From positions 1 to 64,000 of the forward strand of contig CAZUMJ010000011.1 of NCBI GenBank assembly GCA_964621605.1: a stretch of DNA of 64,000 bases, in the 5' to 3' direction. Under the pieces are notes generated by a model. The model was not told the origin of the DNA. It was given only the letters and a program-made list of their open reading frames with translations, and searched no databases. Source of the stretch: CAZUMJ01 sp964621605 (GTDB lineage: Bacteria > Actinomycetota > Acidimicrobiia > Acidimicrobiales > Iamiaceae). Each line of letters opens with the position of its first letter. Within the stretch, counting starts at the first letter, position 1. Both the position numbers and the translations under genes were made by a program. Shown here piece by piece: positions 7,206-14,914 of the stretch.

Positions 7206-8465
7206 ATGACAGCCCAACAGTTGGTCGTGCGGCGAAGCGGCCCGTTGGCAGGAGAGGTGCGCGTCGGCGGGTCGAAGAACTCCGTGCTCAAGCTGATGGC
7301 TGCAACGCTCCTGGCGCACGGAACCCACACCCTGCACAACGTCCCGGCGATCACCGACGTGGACGACATGGCGGCGTTGCTCGCATCGATGGGTCTCACG
7401 GTGCAGCGCAACGGGTCGACGGTCGTCATCGATCGCCCCGCCACGATCGTGCCCGAGGCGCCATGGGAGTTGGCCGAGCGCATGCGCGCGTCGATCGTGG
7501 TCCTCGGGCCGCTGCTCGCCAGCGAGGGACGTGCCCGGGTGCCGTTGCCCGGAGGCGACGACTTCGGAAGCCGGCCCCTCGACCTGCACTTCGGAGGCCT
7601 CGAGCAGCTCGGTGCAACCTTCGGTGCCTCGCACGGCGATGTCGAAGGGCGCGTCGAGCGCCTTCGTGGCGCCAAGGTTGCGCTCCAGTTCCCCAGCGTG
7701 GGTGCCACCGAGAACCTGCTGATGGCCGCAGTGCTCGCGGAGGGGACGACGACGATCGACAACGCGGCGCGCGAGCCCGAAATCGTCGACCTTGCAGCCT
7801 TCCTGAACCAGATGGGCGCCCGGGTGGTGGGTGCCGGGACGCCGACGATCCAGATCGAAGGGGTCGAGGCGCTGTCGCCGGTGACCCACCGCGTGATCCC
7901 CGATCGCATCGAGGCAGCGACGTTTCTCGCCGCCGTCGGCATCGCCGGTGGCTCTGTCCATCTCCGGGGCGCCCGCGCGGATCACATGGACGCGCTCTTG
8001 CGGAAGGTCGTCGCGATGGGGATGCAGGTCGACTCCACCGCCGACGGGATCCAGGTGGTGGCGCCGGACCGGCTCCGTTCAGTCGACGTCTCCACGTTGC
8101 CCTATCCGGGGATCGCGACCGACTACAAGCCGTTGCTCGTGGCGATGCTCGCGGTAGCAGACGGCGTTGGCATCGTCACCGAGAACATCTTCCAAGGCCG
8201 GTTCCGGTACGTGGCAGAGCTCGTGCGCATGGGGGCAGATGTCCGCACCGAGGGACACCATGCCGTCGTGCACGGCCGCCCGTTGCTTTCGGGCGCTCCG
8301 GTGCGAGCGCACGACATCCGTGCGGGGGCAGCCATCCTCGTCGCAGGCCTACGAGCTGACGGTGAGACGGTCATCGCCGATTGCCACCATCTCGCCAGGG
8401 GCTACGAGCACCTGGCAGAGAAGCTCCTCGCCATCGGGTGCGACGTCGAGTGGCGTGACCGCTGA
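7206..8465 (+). CDS. murA: UDP-N-acetylglucosamine 1-carboxyvinyltransferase, Cys-to-Asp active site
   Basis: MurA transfers enolpyruvate from PEP to UDP-GlcNAc, the first committed step of peptidoglycan synthesis. From the ATG at 7206 the protein has 419 residues, the same length as the E. coli enzyme; an in-frame GTG at 7125 would add 27 unlikely residues. The substrate-binding motif GGSKNSVLKLMAATLLA (21-37) and the catalytic aspartate region PYPGIATDYKP are present. The mobile-loop cysteine (E. coli Cys115 in PGGC) is replaced by Asp118 in LPGGDDFGSRP. The same exchange is known in Mycobacterium tuberculosis and Chlamydia MurA and confers intrinsic fosfomycin resistance while keeping activity. 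It could be the related EPSP-synthase-family member only if another murA exists elsewhere in the genome. Confidence 0.95.
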   Translation: MTAQQLVVRRSGPLAGEVRVGGSKNSVLKLMAATLLAHGTHTLHNVPAITDVDDMAALLASMGLTVQRNGSTVVIDRPATIVPEAPWELAERMRASIVVLGPLLASEGRARVPLPGGDDFGSRPLDLHFGGLEQLGATFGASHGDVEGRVERLRGAKVALQFPSVGATENLLMAAVLAEGTTTIDNAAREPEIVDLAAFLNQMGARVVGAGTPTIQIEGVEALSPVTHRVIPDRIEAATFLAAVGIAGGSVHLRGARADHMDALLRKVVAMGMQVDSTADGIQVVAPDRLRSVDVSTLPYPGIATDYKPLLVAMLAVADGVGIVTENIFQGRFRYVAELVRMGADVRTEGHHAVVHGRPLLSGAPVRAHDIRAGAAILVAGLRADGETVIADCHHLARGYEHLAEKLLAIGCDVEWRDR

Positions 8466-8564
8466 CGCACGCCCGAGCATGCCGCGAGCGGGTGGCCGCA
8501 TCTCGACCTGACATCCATCCGCCGCGACCGACCCGTGATGGGTGGACAGCGGTGCTCGGCCGAC

Positions 8565-8714
8565 TCAGGGAGTCGACTCACCCTTGCGGCGAAGCTCCGC
8601 GCGGCGCTTGGCGACATGGAGCACCCACGCGAAGAACGCCAGTGGGATGCACACCATCGAGGTGCTGACCCAGTCGCTCTGGTGAGCCAGCAGCAAGGGG
8701 GCGACCGCTTCCAT
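8565..8714 (-). CDS. Small single-span membrane protein
   Basis: A 49-residue protein starting at the ATG at 8714 (MEAVAPLLLAHQ). One hydrophobic span (about residues 17-33, STSMVCIPLAFFAWVLHVA) is followed by a basic tail (KRRAELRRKGE), which predicts a cytoplasmic C-terminus. It begins 5 bases after the stop of the large membrane protein gene, so the two are probably cotranscribed and perhaps form a complex. I do not recognise a family; that it is a real gene is inferred from spacing, the span and the positive-inside tail. Confidence 0.55.
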   Translation of the reverse strand: MEAVAPLLLAHQSDWVSTSMVCIPLAFFAWVLHVAKRRAELRRKGESTP

Positions 8715-8719
8715 GCCTC

Positions 8720-10138
8720 TCAGAATCCCAGAAGTCCGAGGGTGCAGCCAACACCGGAGAGCCCGATCACCCCGATGCCCGGGGCCATGGCTCGCCACGC
8801 TCGGCGTGCTGAACCGGTGCCGGAGGCGGCGAGTGCGCAGGTTCGGTCACGGAGCGCCACCAGCGCAGCCGCGTGCGCGGCAGCGATGAGCGCGAACTGC
8901 ACCCACCCGAGCGTGGCGGGTGACAGGGGATCTTGGGTGACGTGCCATCCGATCGTCCCGAAGAGGTTCCAGCCCCGGGCGAACGGGTCTGACGCGAGCA
9001 CCGCGACGTTCTGGAGTTGTACCAACAGCTCGCGGAGGGTCGACGCGAGGAGCATGCCGGCAGCGATCGGTGCTCCAACGGCGACGGCCTGCAGCCCAGG
9101 CGTGGTCCCGACCGCGGTGGAGTCGCCACCGCCTTCCGCGAGGCGAGCTGTGAGGATTCCGAGCCCCCAGATGACCGCCGCGACGAGCGCCGAGATCCAC
9201 AGGAGCCCGAGCAGGTTCTGAACCTGCGCTGCGTGCAGGCTCCGACGCCCGATCCACCGGCCGAAGCTCTCCGTTCCGCTCACCCGTGCGAACACGACGG
9301 CTCCGATGACCAATGCAACGACACCCAACTGCGTCGCGGCGTCTGTGTCACGTCGGCGCGGCCGCACCCACGCCGCGAGGTTCGCCGCGACCGGGAAGGG
9401 ATCGCAGCGCGTGCGCACTCGGTGACCTCCCCGCCATGCCGCCACCCCCACGGTGACCGTGTAGGCGCTCAACAGCCAGGCCAGCCGCCGGGGTTGGCTG
9501 CCGTCGGGGTCTGCAACCCACGCGAACAAGAAGCCGCACAGCACTACCGGCGCGACCCACCACCAGGCGGCTCGTTCGGACGTCGCTTCGAAGTCGAGAC
9601 CTTCGGCGGCGCTCCCGACTTCGGGCTCGTCAGGCGCAGCATGTGCCGGGCCGGGCGTGTCGTGCGGGGCGGCTGTCGCGCGCCGGCGCACGCGCCGCGC
9701 CGCGGCGGCGGTGCCGAGGTCGGCGATGAAGGCGAACGGTGACCAGTCGGACGCTCGCCCGCCGGTGGCGAGGGCGAGCCAGGCGCTGCCGGCCCAGAAG
9801 ACGCTGAACACGACCGCCGGGATGAGGCTGGATCCCTGCTGGTCGGGACCGAGCCATGCAAGGGCGAGCAAGAGCAGGAGGGTTGCGCCGCCTGTGGCTT
9901 GCGCGACCCGCGCCAGCGACGTGGCGGCGCCCCGCTCGGCGTCACCGCCAGCGTCACCGTCGGCATCACCGTCGGTGTCGGTCGTCGAGCGGGCGGACGC
10001 GGCCCGGGCGAGGGTGCTGCGGAGCCCGAACGCAACGATCGCGACGACCGCGACGATCGCGTAGACGAGCACCCAGCGAGGCACGCCGAGCACCTCGGGG
10101 CCGGCCGTGACGACGTGGGCGAGCATGCCGCGCGACAT
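8720..10138 (-). CDS. Polytopic membrane protein of unknown function
   Basis: A 472-residue protein with about ten hydrophobic segments, starting with VLVYAIVAVVAIVAFGL and ending with GIGVIGLSGVGCTLGLLGF. Between the first and second segments is an Ala/Asp/Gly-rich low-complexity stretch (TDGDADGDAGGDAERG). I find no motif of a known transporter or enzyme. The frame is open a further 270 bases upstream, but that part overlaps the divergent NifU gene. The ATG at 10138 has a TACGAT box 8 bases upstream, consistent with a leaderless start. A tiny membrane protein gene follows after 5 bases. Confidence 0.7.
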   Translation of the reverse strand: MSRGMLAHVVTAGPEVLGVPRWVLVYAIVAVVAIVAFGLRSTLARAASARSTTDTDGDADGDAGGDAERGAATSLARVAQATGGATLLLLLALAWLGPDQQGSSLIPAVVFSVFWAGSAWLALATGGRASDWSPFAFIADLGTAAAARRVRRRATAAPHDTPGPAHAAPDEPEVGSAAEGLDFEATSERAAWWWVAPVVLCGFLFAWVADPDGSQPRRLAWLLSAYTVTVGVAAWRGGHRVRTRCDPFPVAANLAAWVRPRRRDTDAATQLGVVALVIGAVVFARVSGTESFGRWIGRRSLHAAQVQNLLGLLWISALVAAVIWGLGILTARLAEGGGDSTAVGTTPGLQAVAVGAPIAAGMLLASTLRELLVQLQNVAVLASDPFARGWNLFGTIGWHVTQDPLSPATLGWVQFALIAAAHAAALVALRDRTCALAASGTGSARRAWRAMAPGIGVIGLSGVGCTLGLLGF

Positions 10139-10146
10139 GGGCAGGC

Positions 10147-10152
10147 ATCGTA
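10147..10152 (-). promoter_or_regulatory. -10 box of the polytopic membrane protein gene
   Basis: TACGAT on the minus strand with 8 bases to the ATG at 10138. Confidence 0.5.
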
Positions 10153-10226
10153 GGGGCGAGCGACGTGGCCTCCACCTTCGAGCCGGTGCGAGACTGCTCG
10201 GGAACCGTCGTCTGTCAGGAGGTCCC

Positions 10227-10490
10227 ATGCGAGCCGAGGTCGCCAACGTCATCGATTCGCTACGCCCCGCCCTGCAGGCGGACGGCGGCGACGTGCTGTT
10301 GCGCGACGTCGACGCCGCGAGCGGCGTGGTGACGATCGAGATCCCTGGCGGCTGCGGGATGTGCGCGTCGGGCGCCCGCAACGCGCTCGAAGCCGGGATC
10401 GAGCGCATCTTGCGCGACCGTGTCCCGGGTGTGACGCAGGTGGTGCGCGCCGCGTGCGCGGAGGCCGGTCCCTCGTGCGCACATCCGTGA
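10227..10490 (+). CDS. NifU C-terminal domain iron-sulfur scaffold protein
   Basis: An 87-residue protein made only of the NifU C-terminal (Nfu) domain, which holds an Fe-S cluster between two subunits and passes it to apo-proteins. The cysteine pair is in PGGCGMCASGARNALEAG; the C-x2-C spacing is kept, although the residue after the second Cys is Ala where most relatives have Pro. The opening VIDSLRPALQADGGDVLL is typical of the family. AGGAGGT at 10217-10223 lies 3 bases before the ATG, a strong ribosome site that fixes this start over an upstream in-frame ATG at 10107. It overlaps the next gene by a GTGA quartet. Confidence 0.9.
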   Translation: MRAEVANVIDSLRPALQADGGDVLLRDVDAASGVVTIEIPGGCGMCASGARNALEAGIERILRDRVPGVTQVVRAACAEAGPSCAHP

Positions 10491-11452
10491 GGTCTGCGTC
10501 ACCGGACGCCCTCTACGACTCAGCTCGCCACGGTGACCGTCGCGCACGGGCCCGCTTGTTGACGCTGCTCGAAGCGGGAGGCGAGGCGGCGCACCTGGTC
10601 GCGCGGCTCGCCTACCCCGATGCGCACGAAAGTGTCACGATCGGCGTCACCGGTGCGCCGGGAGCGGGGAAGTCGACGCTCGTCAGCGCGCTCGTGCATC
10701 GGATGCGCGCCGACGAGGTCGCGCTTGCGGTGCTTGCCGTCGACCCCTCGTCGCCGTTCACGGGAGGGGCGATCCTGGGCGATCGGGTACGCATGGACGA
10801 CCACGTCCTCGACCCGGGGGTCTTCATCAGGTCGATGGCCACACGAGGTCACCTGGGCGGGTTGACCCTTGCGGCGCGCGATGCGACCCGCCTGCTTGCA
10901 GCGACCGGCGCCGAACGGGTCCTCGTGGAGACCGTCGGCGTCGGCCAGGTCGAGATCGACATCGTGCATGCCGCCGACACGACGATCGTCGTGGTGAACC
11001 CCGGTTGGGGTGACGCCGTGCAGGCGAGCAAGGCCGGGTTGCTCGAGGTTGCGGACATCTTCGTGATCAACAAGGCCGATCGTGACGGGACAGCACAGAC
11101 ACGACGTGATCTCAAGGCCATGCTGCGCATGGTGGAGCGCACCGAGTGGGCACCGCCGGTTGTGGAGACCGTCGCCACCGATGGTCGAGGGGTCGACGCC
11201 TTGTGGGAGGCGGTAGAAGCGCACCGGCGGTATCTCGAGGCATCCGGAGAGCTGCAGCTCAGGAGGTCGGAGCGGCTGCGCGTCGAGTTGCAGACGATCG
11301 TCACCGAGCAGTTGCGCCACCTGGCGATCGAGCGGTGTGGGAGCGCAACGGCCGCTGCGCTCGAGGCCGACGTCGTGGCGGGTCGCCTCGACCCCTACAG
11401 CGCGGCGGATCGCCTCCTCGCTGGGGTTTCGGAGGCATCGGCGCGCAGTTGA
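10487..11452 (+). CDS. meaB: MeaB/ArgK-family G3E GTPase (methylmalonyl-CoA mutase chaperone type)
   Basis: A P-loop GTPase of the MeaB/ArgK group, which protects and reloads the B12-dependent acyl-CoA mutases. Motifs in the 321-residue protein are Walker A GAPGAGKS, the switch region ILGDRVRMDDH, the ETVGVGQVE motif and the base-specificity motif NKAD. The GTG at 10487 overlaps the nifU stop as GTGA; a GTG at 10475 is also possible and would add four residues. No mutase subunit is in this window, so the partner enzyme must lie elsewhere. Coupling to a NifU-like scaffold is not explained by known function and may only reflect cotranscription. The family is certain; the exact mutase partner is not. 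Confidence 0.9.
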   Translation: MRSASPDALYDSARHGDRRARARLLTLLEAGGEAAHLVARLAYPDAHESVTIGVTGAPGAGKSTLVSALVHRMRADEVALAVLAVDPSSPFTGGAILGDRVRMDDHVLDPGVFIRSMATRGHLGGLTLAARDATRLLAATGAERVLVETVGVGQVEIDIVHAADTTIVVVNPGWGDAVQASKAGLLEVADIFVINKADRDGTAQTRRDLKAMLRMVERTEWAPPVVETVATDGRGVDALWEAVEAHRRYLEASGELQLRRSERLRVELQTIVTEQLRHLAIERCGSATAAALEADVVAGRLDPYSAADRLLAGVSEASARS

Positions 11453-11480
11453 GGACGTCCCACGGATCGTCGGAGCCGAG

Positions 11481-11486
11481 TACCGT
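11481..11486 (+). promoter_or_regulatory. -10 box of the enoyl-CoA hydratase gene
   Basis: TACCGT with 8 bases to the ATG at 11495. It suggests that the hydratase has its own leaderless transcript although meaB lies only 42 bases upstream. Confidence 0.5.
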
Positions 11487-11494
11487 CAGTCACC

Positions 11495-12292
11495 ATGTCA
11501 TCCGAGGAGCCCTCCCCGTCCGTTCCGGTTGTCCAACTCGAGCGTGCTGCCGACGACGTCGCTGTGGTCCGGCTTGCCAACGGCAAGGTGAATGCCCTGT
11601 CCAGCGCGGTGTTGAGCGAGTTGTACGCCGTTGCGCAGGAGCTCACGCGCAACCCGCCAGGAGCCGTCGTCGTTGCCGGGAACGAGCGTGCATTCGCTGC
11701 CGGGGCTGACATCAGTGAGTTCGCCGGTCCGCCTGAGGCTGCGCGGATCGGGGGGTTGTTTCGTGCCGCCCTCGACGCCGTTGCGGCGATCCCACGCCCC
11801 GTGATCGCCGCGGTCTCGGGTGTCGCCCTGGGTGGCGGGTGCGAGTTGGCGCTCGCCTGTGACTTCCGCGTCGCGAGCTCGACGAGCCGTTTCGGGCAGC
11901 CAGAGATCCTGCTCGGCATCATCCCTGGCGGTGGCGGGACGCAGCGTCTCGCCCGGCTCGTGGGGCCCGCACGGGCGAAGGACCTGATCATGACGGGACG
12001 ACAGGTTCGTGCCGACGAGGCGCTGCGCATCGGCCTGGTCGATCGGGTCGTCGAAGCCGGGACCGAGTTCGCCGAGGCGTTGGCGTGGGGTGCCGAGCTG
12101 GCTCGCGGCGCCCGGTTGGCGCAGGCGCTCGCGAAGCAGGCGATCGACGTCGGGCTCGACGGCGACCTCAACCGCGGGCTCGACCTCGAGCAGCAGCTCT
12201 TCGTCGAGGTGTTCCGCACCGAGGACGCCCATCTCGGGGTGGCGTCCTTTCTCGCCGACGGTCCCGGGAAGGCGGCCTTCATCGGACGCTGA
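11495..12292 (+). CDS. Enoyl-CoA hydratase/isomerase family protein
   Basis: A 265-residue crotonase-fold enzyme that probably hydrates 2-enoyl-CoA in fatty acid or amino acid breakdown. The oxyanion-hole segments are AFAAGADISEF (about 67-77) and ALGGGCELALACD. Both catalytic glutamates are present: Glu117 in GGCELALACD and Glu137 in FGQPEILLGIIPGGGG, so true hydratase activity is likely rather than a crotonase-fold variant. The chain length of the substrate cannot be judged. It is convergent with glgP, 18 bases away. Confidence 0.9.
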   Translation: MSSEEPSPSVPVVQLERAADDVAVVRLANGKVNALSSAVLSELYAVAQELTRNPPGAVVVAGNERAFAAGADISEFAGPPEAARIGGLFRAALDAVAAIPRPVIAAVSGVALGGGCELALACDFRVASSTSRFGQPEILLGIIPGGGGTQRLARLVGPARAKDLIMTGRQVRADEALRIGLVDRVVEAGTEFAEALAWGAELARGARLAQALAKQAIDVGLDGDLNRGLDLEQQLFVEVFRTEDAHLGVASFLADGPGKAAFIGR

Positions 12293-12310
12293 CCCTCGGG
12301 GTCGGCCTGG

Positions 12311-14842
12311 TCAGGGCCAGGCGACGAGACCAAGCTCAACCGGGCCCGCCAGGTCCGGGTGGGTCGGCACGACCCGCACGGTGCACCCGATGCGGCCGGT
12401 GCGCGTGCAGCGGAACGTCCCTGCGTAGGTGGCGTGTCCGTCCGGGAGGGCGTCGGACCATTGCAGCACCGATGCCGTGGGGGCGATGAGCTCGCCGCCG
12501 TCGCCGATCGGTCCGTGCAGCAGTTGCACCTGGATGTCCGCCGGGCTGAGACCACCGAGGGCGACGCGTGCCTGCACGTGGCGTTCGTCGCCGACCTCGG
12601 CCGTGGAGGTGGCGACCTGGACCTCATCGACGTGCACGCCGTGCCATTCGGCGCGCACGTGCTGCTTCCACGCGGCAAGGTCACGGGCGGCTGCGCCGCC
12701 GTCGGCGGTGAGGCGTGCCGCCTGCCGTGCTGCCGGTTCGTAGAGCTGTTCGACGTAGTCGCGCACCATGCGCCCTGCGACCACCGTCGGTCCGAGCGAG
12801 CGCAACGAAGCTTTCATGCGCGCGGTCCAGCGTCGTGGCACCGGGCCACCCCACCGTTCGTGGAAGAGGGGCACGATTCGGCTCTCGAGCAGATCGAAGA
12901 GGCTGTCGGCTTCGATCTGGTCCCGGCGATCGACGTCGTCGACATGCTCGGCGGACGAGATCGCCCACCCGTTCTCGCCGTCGAAGCACTCGTCCCACCA
13001 GCCATCGAGGATCGAGCAGTTCAACGCTCCGTTCAGCGCTGCCTTCATGCCCGACGTGCCACACGCCTCCTGCGGCCGTCGCGGGGTGTTCAGCCACACG
13101 TCCGCCCCTTGCACCAACGCCCGCGCGACAGAGATGTCGTAGTCGTCGACGAACACGAATCGGTGGCGGATGGCCGGATCCGCGGCGAACGCCACGATCT
13201 GTCGGATCATCTCCTTGCCTTGGTCGTCGGCCGGGTGGGCCTTCCCCGCGAACACGAACTGCACGGGGTGCTCGGGGTGCAGCAGCAGCGCTCGGAGTCG
13301 GTCGGGCTGTGACAGCAGGAGCGTGGCGCGCTTGTAGGTGGCGAAACGTCGGGCGAAGCCGACGGTGAGGACGCGCGGATCAAGGACCGATTCGAAGACC
13401 TCGGCGTCCGAGGCGGACAGGCCGCGCCGCATCGCGGAGGACCGAAGGCGACCACGGACGAACGTCACGAGGCGTTCGCGGGCTTGCTCGCGTGCCCGCC
13501 ACAGCTCGTCGTCACCGATGCGCTCGACTCGAGCCCATTCCTCTGCGGATGCGTCGGGCCAGGTTGGAAGGACATGGCGGCCCAGGAGTGTGCTCATCTC
13601 GGACGACACCCACGTGGTGGCATGCACGCCGTTGGTGATGGACCCGATCGGCGCCTCCTCGGCGGGCACGTCGGGCCACAGGTCGGCGAACATGGCCCGG
13701 CTCACCTCGCCGTGCAGCGCGGCAACGGCATTGGCTCGTGCAGCGAGGTGGAACCCCATGACCGCCATGTTGAAGCGGTCGTCGGGGGCGTCCCCCGGCC
13801 GGTGCCCGAACCGCATGAGCTCATCGATGGTGGTGTCGCATGCGGCTGCCCATTCGCTGAGGTTGCGTTCGATCAGCTCGCGCGGGAACTGGTCGATGCC
13901 GGCGGGGACGGGCGTGTGGGTCGTGAACACGTTGCCGGGACGGACCGCCTCGACCGCCTCGGCAAGGGTCAAGCCGTCTGCTGCGATCGCTCGTCGAATG
14001 CGTTCGAGACCCAGGAACCCGGCGTGGCCCTCGTTGGTGTGGAACACCTGCGGCTTGATGCCCAGCGCGTCGAGGGCGCGGACGCCGCCGATGCCCAAGA
14101 GGAGTTCTTGACGCAGGCGGTGCTCGGTGTCGCCTCCGTACAGGCGGTCGGTCACCGTGCGGAGCTCTGGGGTGTTCTCCTCGATGTCCGCGTCGAGGAG
14201 GAAGAGCGGCACCCGTCCCACCTGCGCGCGCCACACGTGCGCGTGCAGCGTCGTGCCCTCCATCTCGACCTCGACGTGCACGCCGGCGCACCGCTCGAGT
14301 GCCATTGCGTGAGGGTCGAGGTCCGGGTAGGTCTCCTGTTGCCAGCCGTCGCTGTTCAGCGCCTGGCGGAAGTAGCCGTGCCGGTACAGCAGGCCGATCC
14401 CGACGAGGGGCACGCCCAGGTCGCTGGCCGCCTTGAGGTGGTCGCCCGCGAGCACGCCGAGGCCACCGGAGTACTGGGGGAGGGCCTCGGCGATGCCGAA
14501 CTCTGGTGAGAAGTAGGCGATGGTCTGCAACGCACGGCCTTCGGCTGTGGTCTGGAACCAGCGAGGTTCGTCCATGTAGCGCTGCAGCTCTTCGGCCGTC
14601 TGCGCCATGAAGCGCAGGAAGGACTCGTCGCCTGCCAGCTCGGTGAGGCGCTCCTGGCTGACAAGCCCGAGCAGGCGGACGGGGTCGTGCACGGCAGCGT
14701 CCCACTGCTCAGGGTCGACCCAGCGGAACAGGTCACGCGTGGGGCGGTCCCATGACCAGCGGAGGTTCATCGCCAACGGCTCGAGCGCTGCGAGCTCGTC
14801 AGGGAGATGGGGACGTACCGTGAAGCTGCGCAGCGCCAACAT
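12311..14842 (-). CDS. glgP: Alpha-glucan phosphorylase
   Basis: GlgP releases glucose-1-phosphate from alpha-1,4-glucan. The 843-residue protein belongs to the bacterial GT35 group with the N-terminal DUF3417-type segment (LRSFTVRPHLPDELAALEPLAMN near the start, then NLRWSWDRPT). The pyridoxal-phosphate lysine is in EACGTSGMKAALNGALN. The glucan-site and phosphate-site segments (FTTHTPVPAGIDQF, ITNGVHATTW, TVGFARRFATYKRATLLL) are intact. I take the ATG at 14842, 7 bases after a TACGGT box; a longer frame exists but runs into glgE. It is transcribed away from the glgE operon, so the shared gap of 72 bases between start codons (14843-14914) must hold the promoters for both synthesis and breakdown. 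Confidence 0.95.
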   Translation of the reverse strand: MLALRSFTVRPHLPDELAALEPLAMNLRWSWDRPTRDLFRWVDPEQWDAAVHDPVRLLGLVSQERLTELAGDESFLRFMAQTAEELQRYMDEPRWFQTTAEGRALQTIAYFSPEFGIAEALPQYSGGLGVLAGDHLKAASDLGVPLVGIGLLYRHGYFRQALNSDGWQQETYPDLDPHAMALERCAGVHVEVEMEGTTLHAHVWRAQVGRVPLFLLDADIEENTPELRTVTDRLYGGDTEHRLRQELLLGIGGVRALDALGIKPQVFHTNEGHAGFLGLERIRRAIAADGLTLAEAVEAVRPGNVFTTHTPVPAGIDQFPRELIERNLSEWAAACDTTIDELMRFGHRPGDAPDDRFNMAVMGFHLAARANAVAALHGEVSRAMFADLWPDVPAEEAPIGSITNGVHATTWVSSEMSTLLGRHVLPTWPDASAEEWARVERIGDDELWRAREQARERLVTFVRGRLRSSAMRRGLSASDAEVFESVLDPRVLTVGFARRFATYKRATLLLSQPDRLRALLLHPEHPVQFVFAGKAHPADDQGKEMIRQIVAFAADPAIRHRFVFVDDYDISVARALVQGADVWLNTPRRPQEACGTSGMKAALNGALNCSILDGWWDECFDGENGWAISSAEHVDDVDRRDQIEADSLFDLLESRIVPLFHERWGGPVPRRWTARMKASLRSLGPTVVAGRMVRDYVEQLYEPAARQAARLTADGGAAARDLAAWKQHVRAEWHGVHVDEVQVATSTAEVGDERHVQARVALGGLSPADIQVQLLHGPIGDGGELIAPTASVLQWSDALPDGHATYAGTFRCTRTGRIGCTVRVVPTHPDLAGPVELGLVAWP

Positions 14843-14849
14843 ACGTGCG

Positions 14850-14855
14850 ACCGTA
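14850..14855 (-). promoter_or_regulatory. -10 box of glgP
   Basis: TACGGT on the minus strand with 7 bases to the ATG at 14842. It lies in the short gap shared with glgE. Confidence 0.5.
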
Positions 14856-14914
14856 GTGCGGCCATGCGAAGGTGAGCAGGGGCAATGTCTGGAGACGAGT
14901 CGGGGAGAGGTGGC

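Noticed and set aside
12305..12322. 6-bp hairpin between the enoyl-CoA hydratase and glgP ends
   Set aside because: Stem GCCTGG/CCAGGC is too short and has no T-run; could occur by chance.
12359..13312. Long plus-strand frame opposite glgP (and similar long antisense frames opposite gltD, glgB, galT, ligA and others)
   Set aside because: Arg/Ala/Pro-rich translations with no motif, lying on the other strand of well-identified genes; expected by chance at this GC content.
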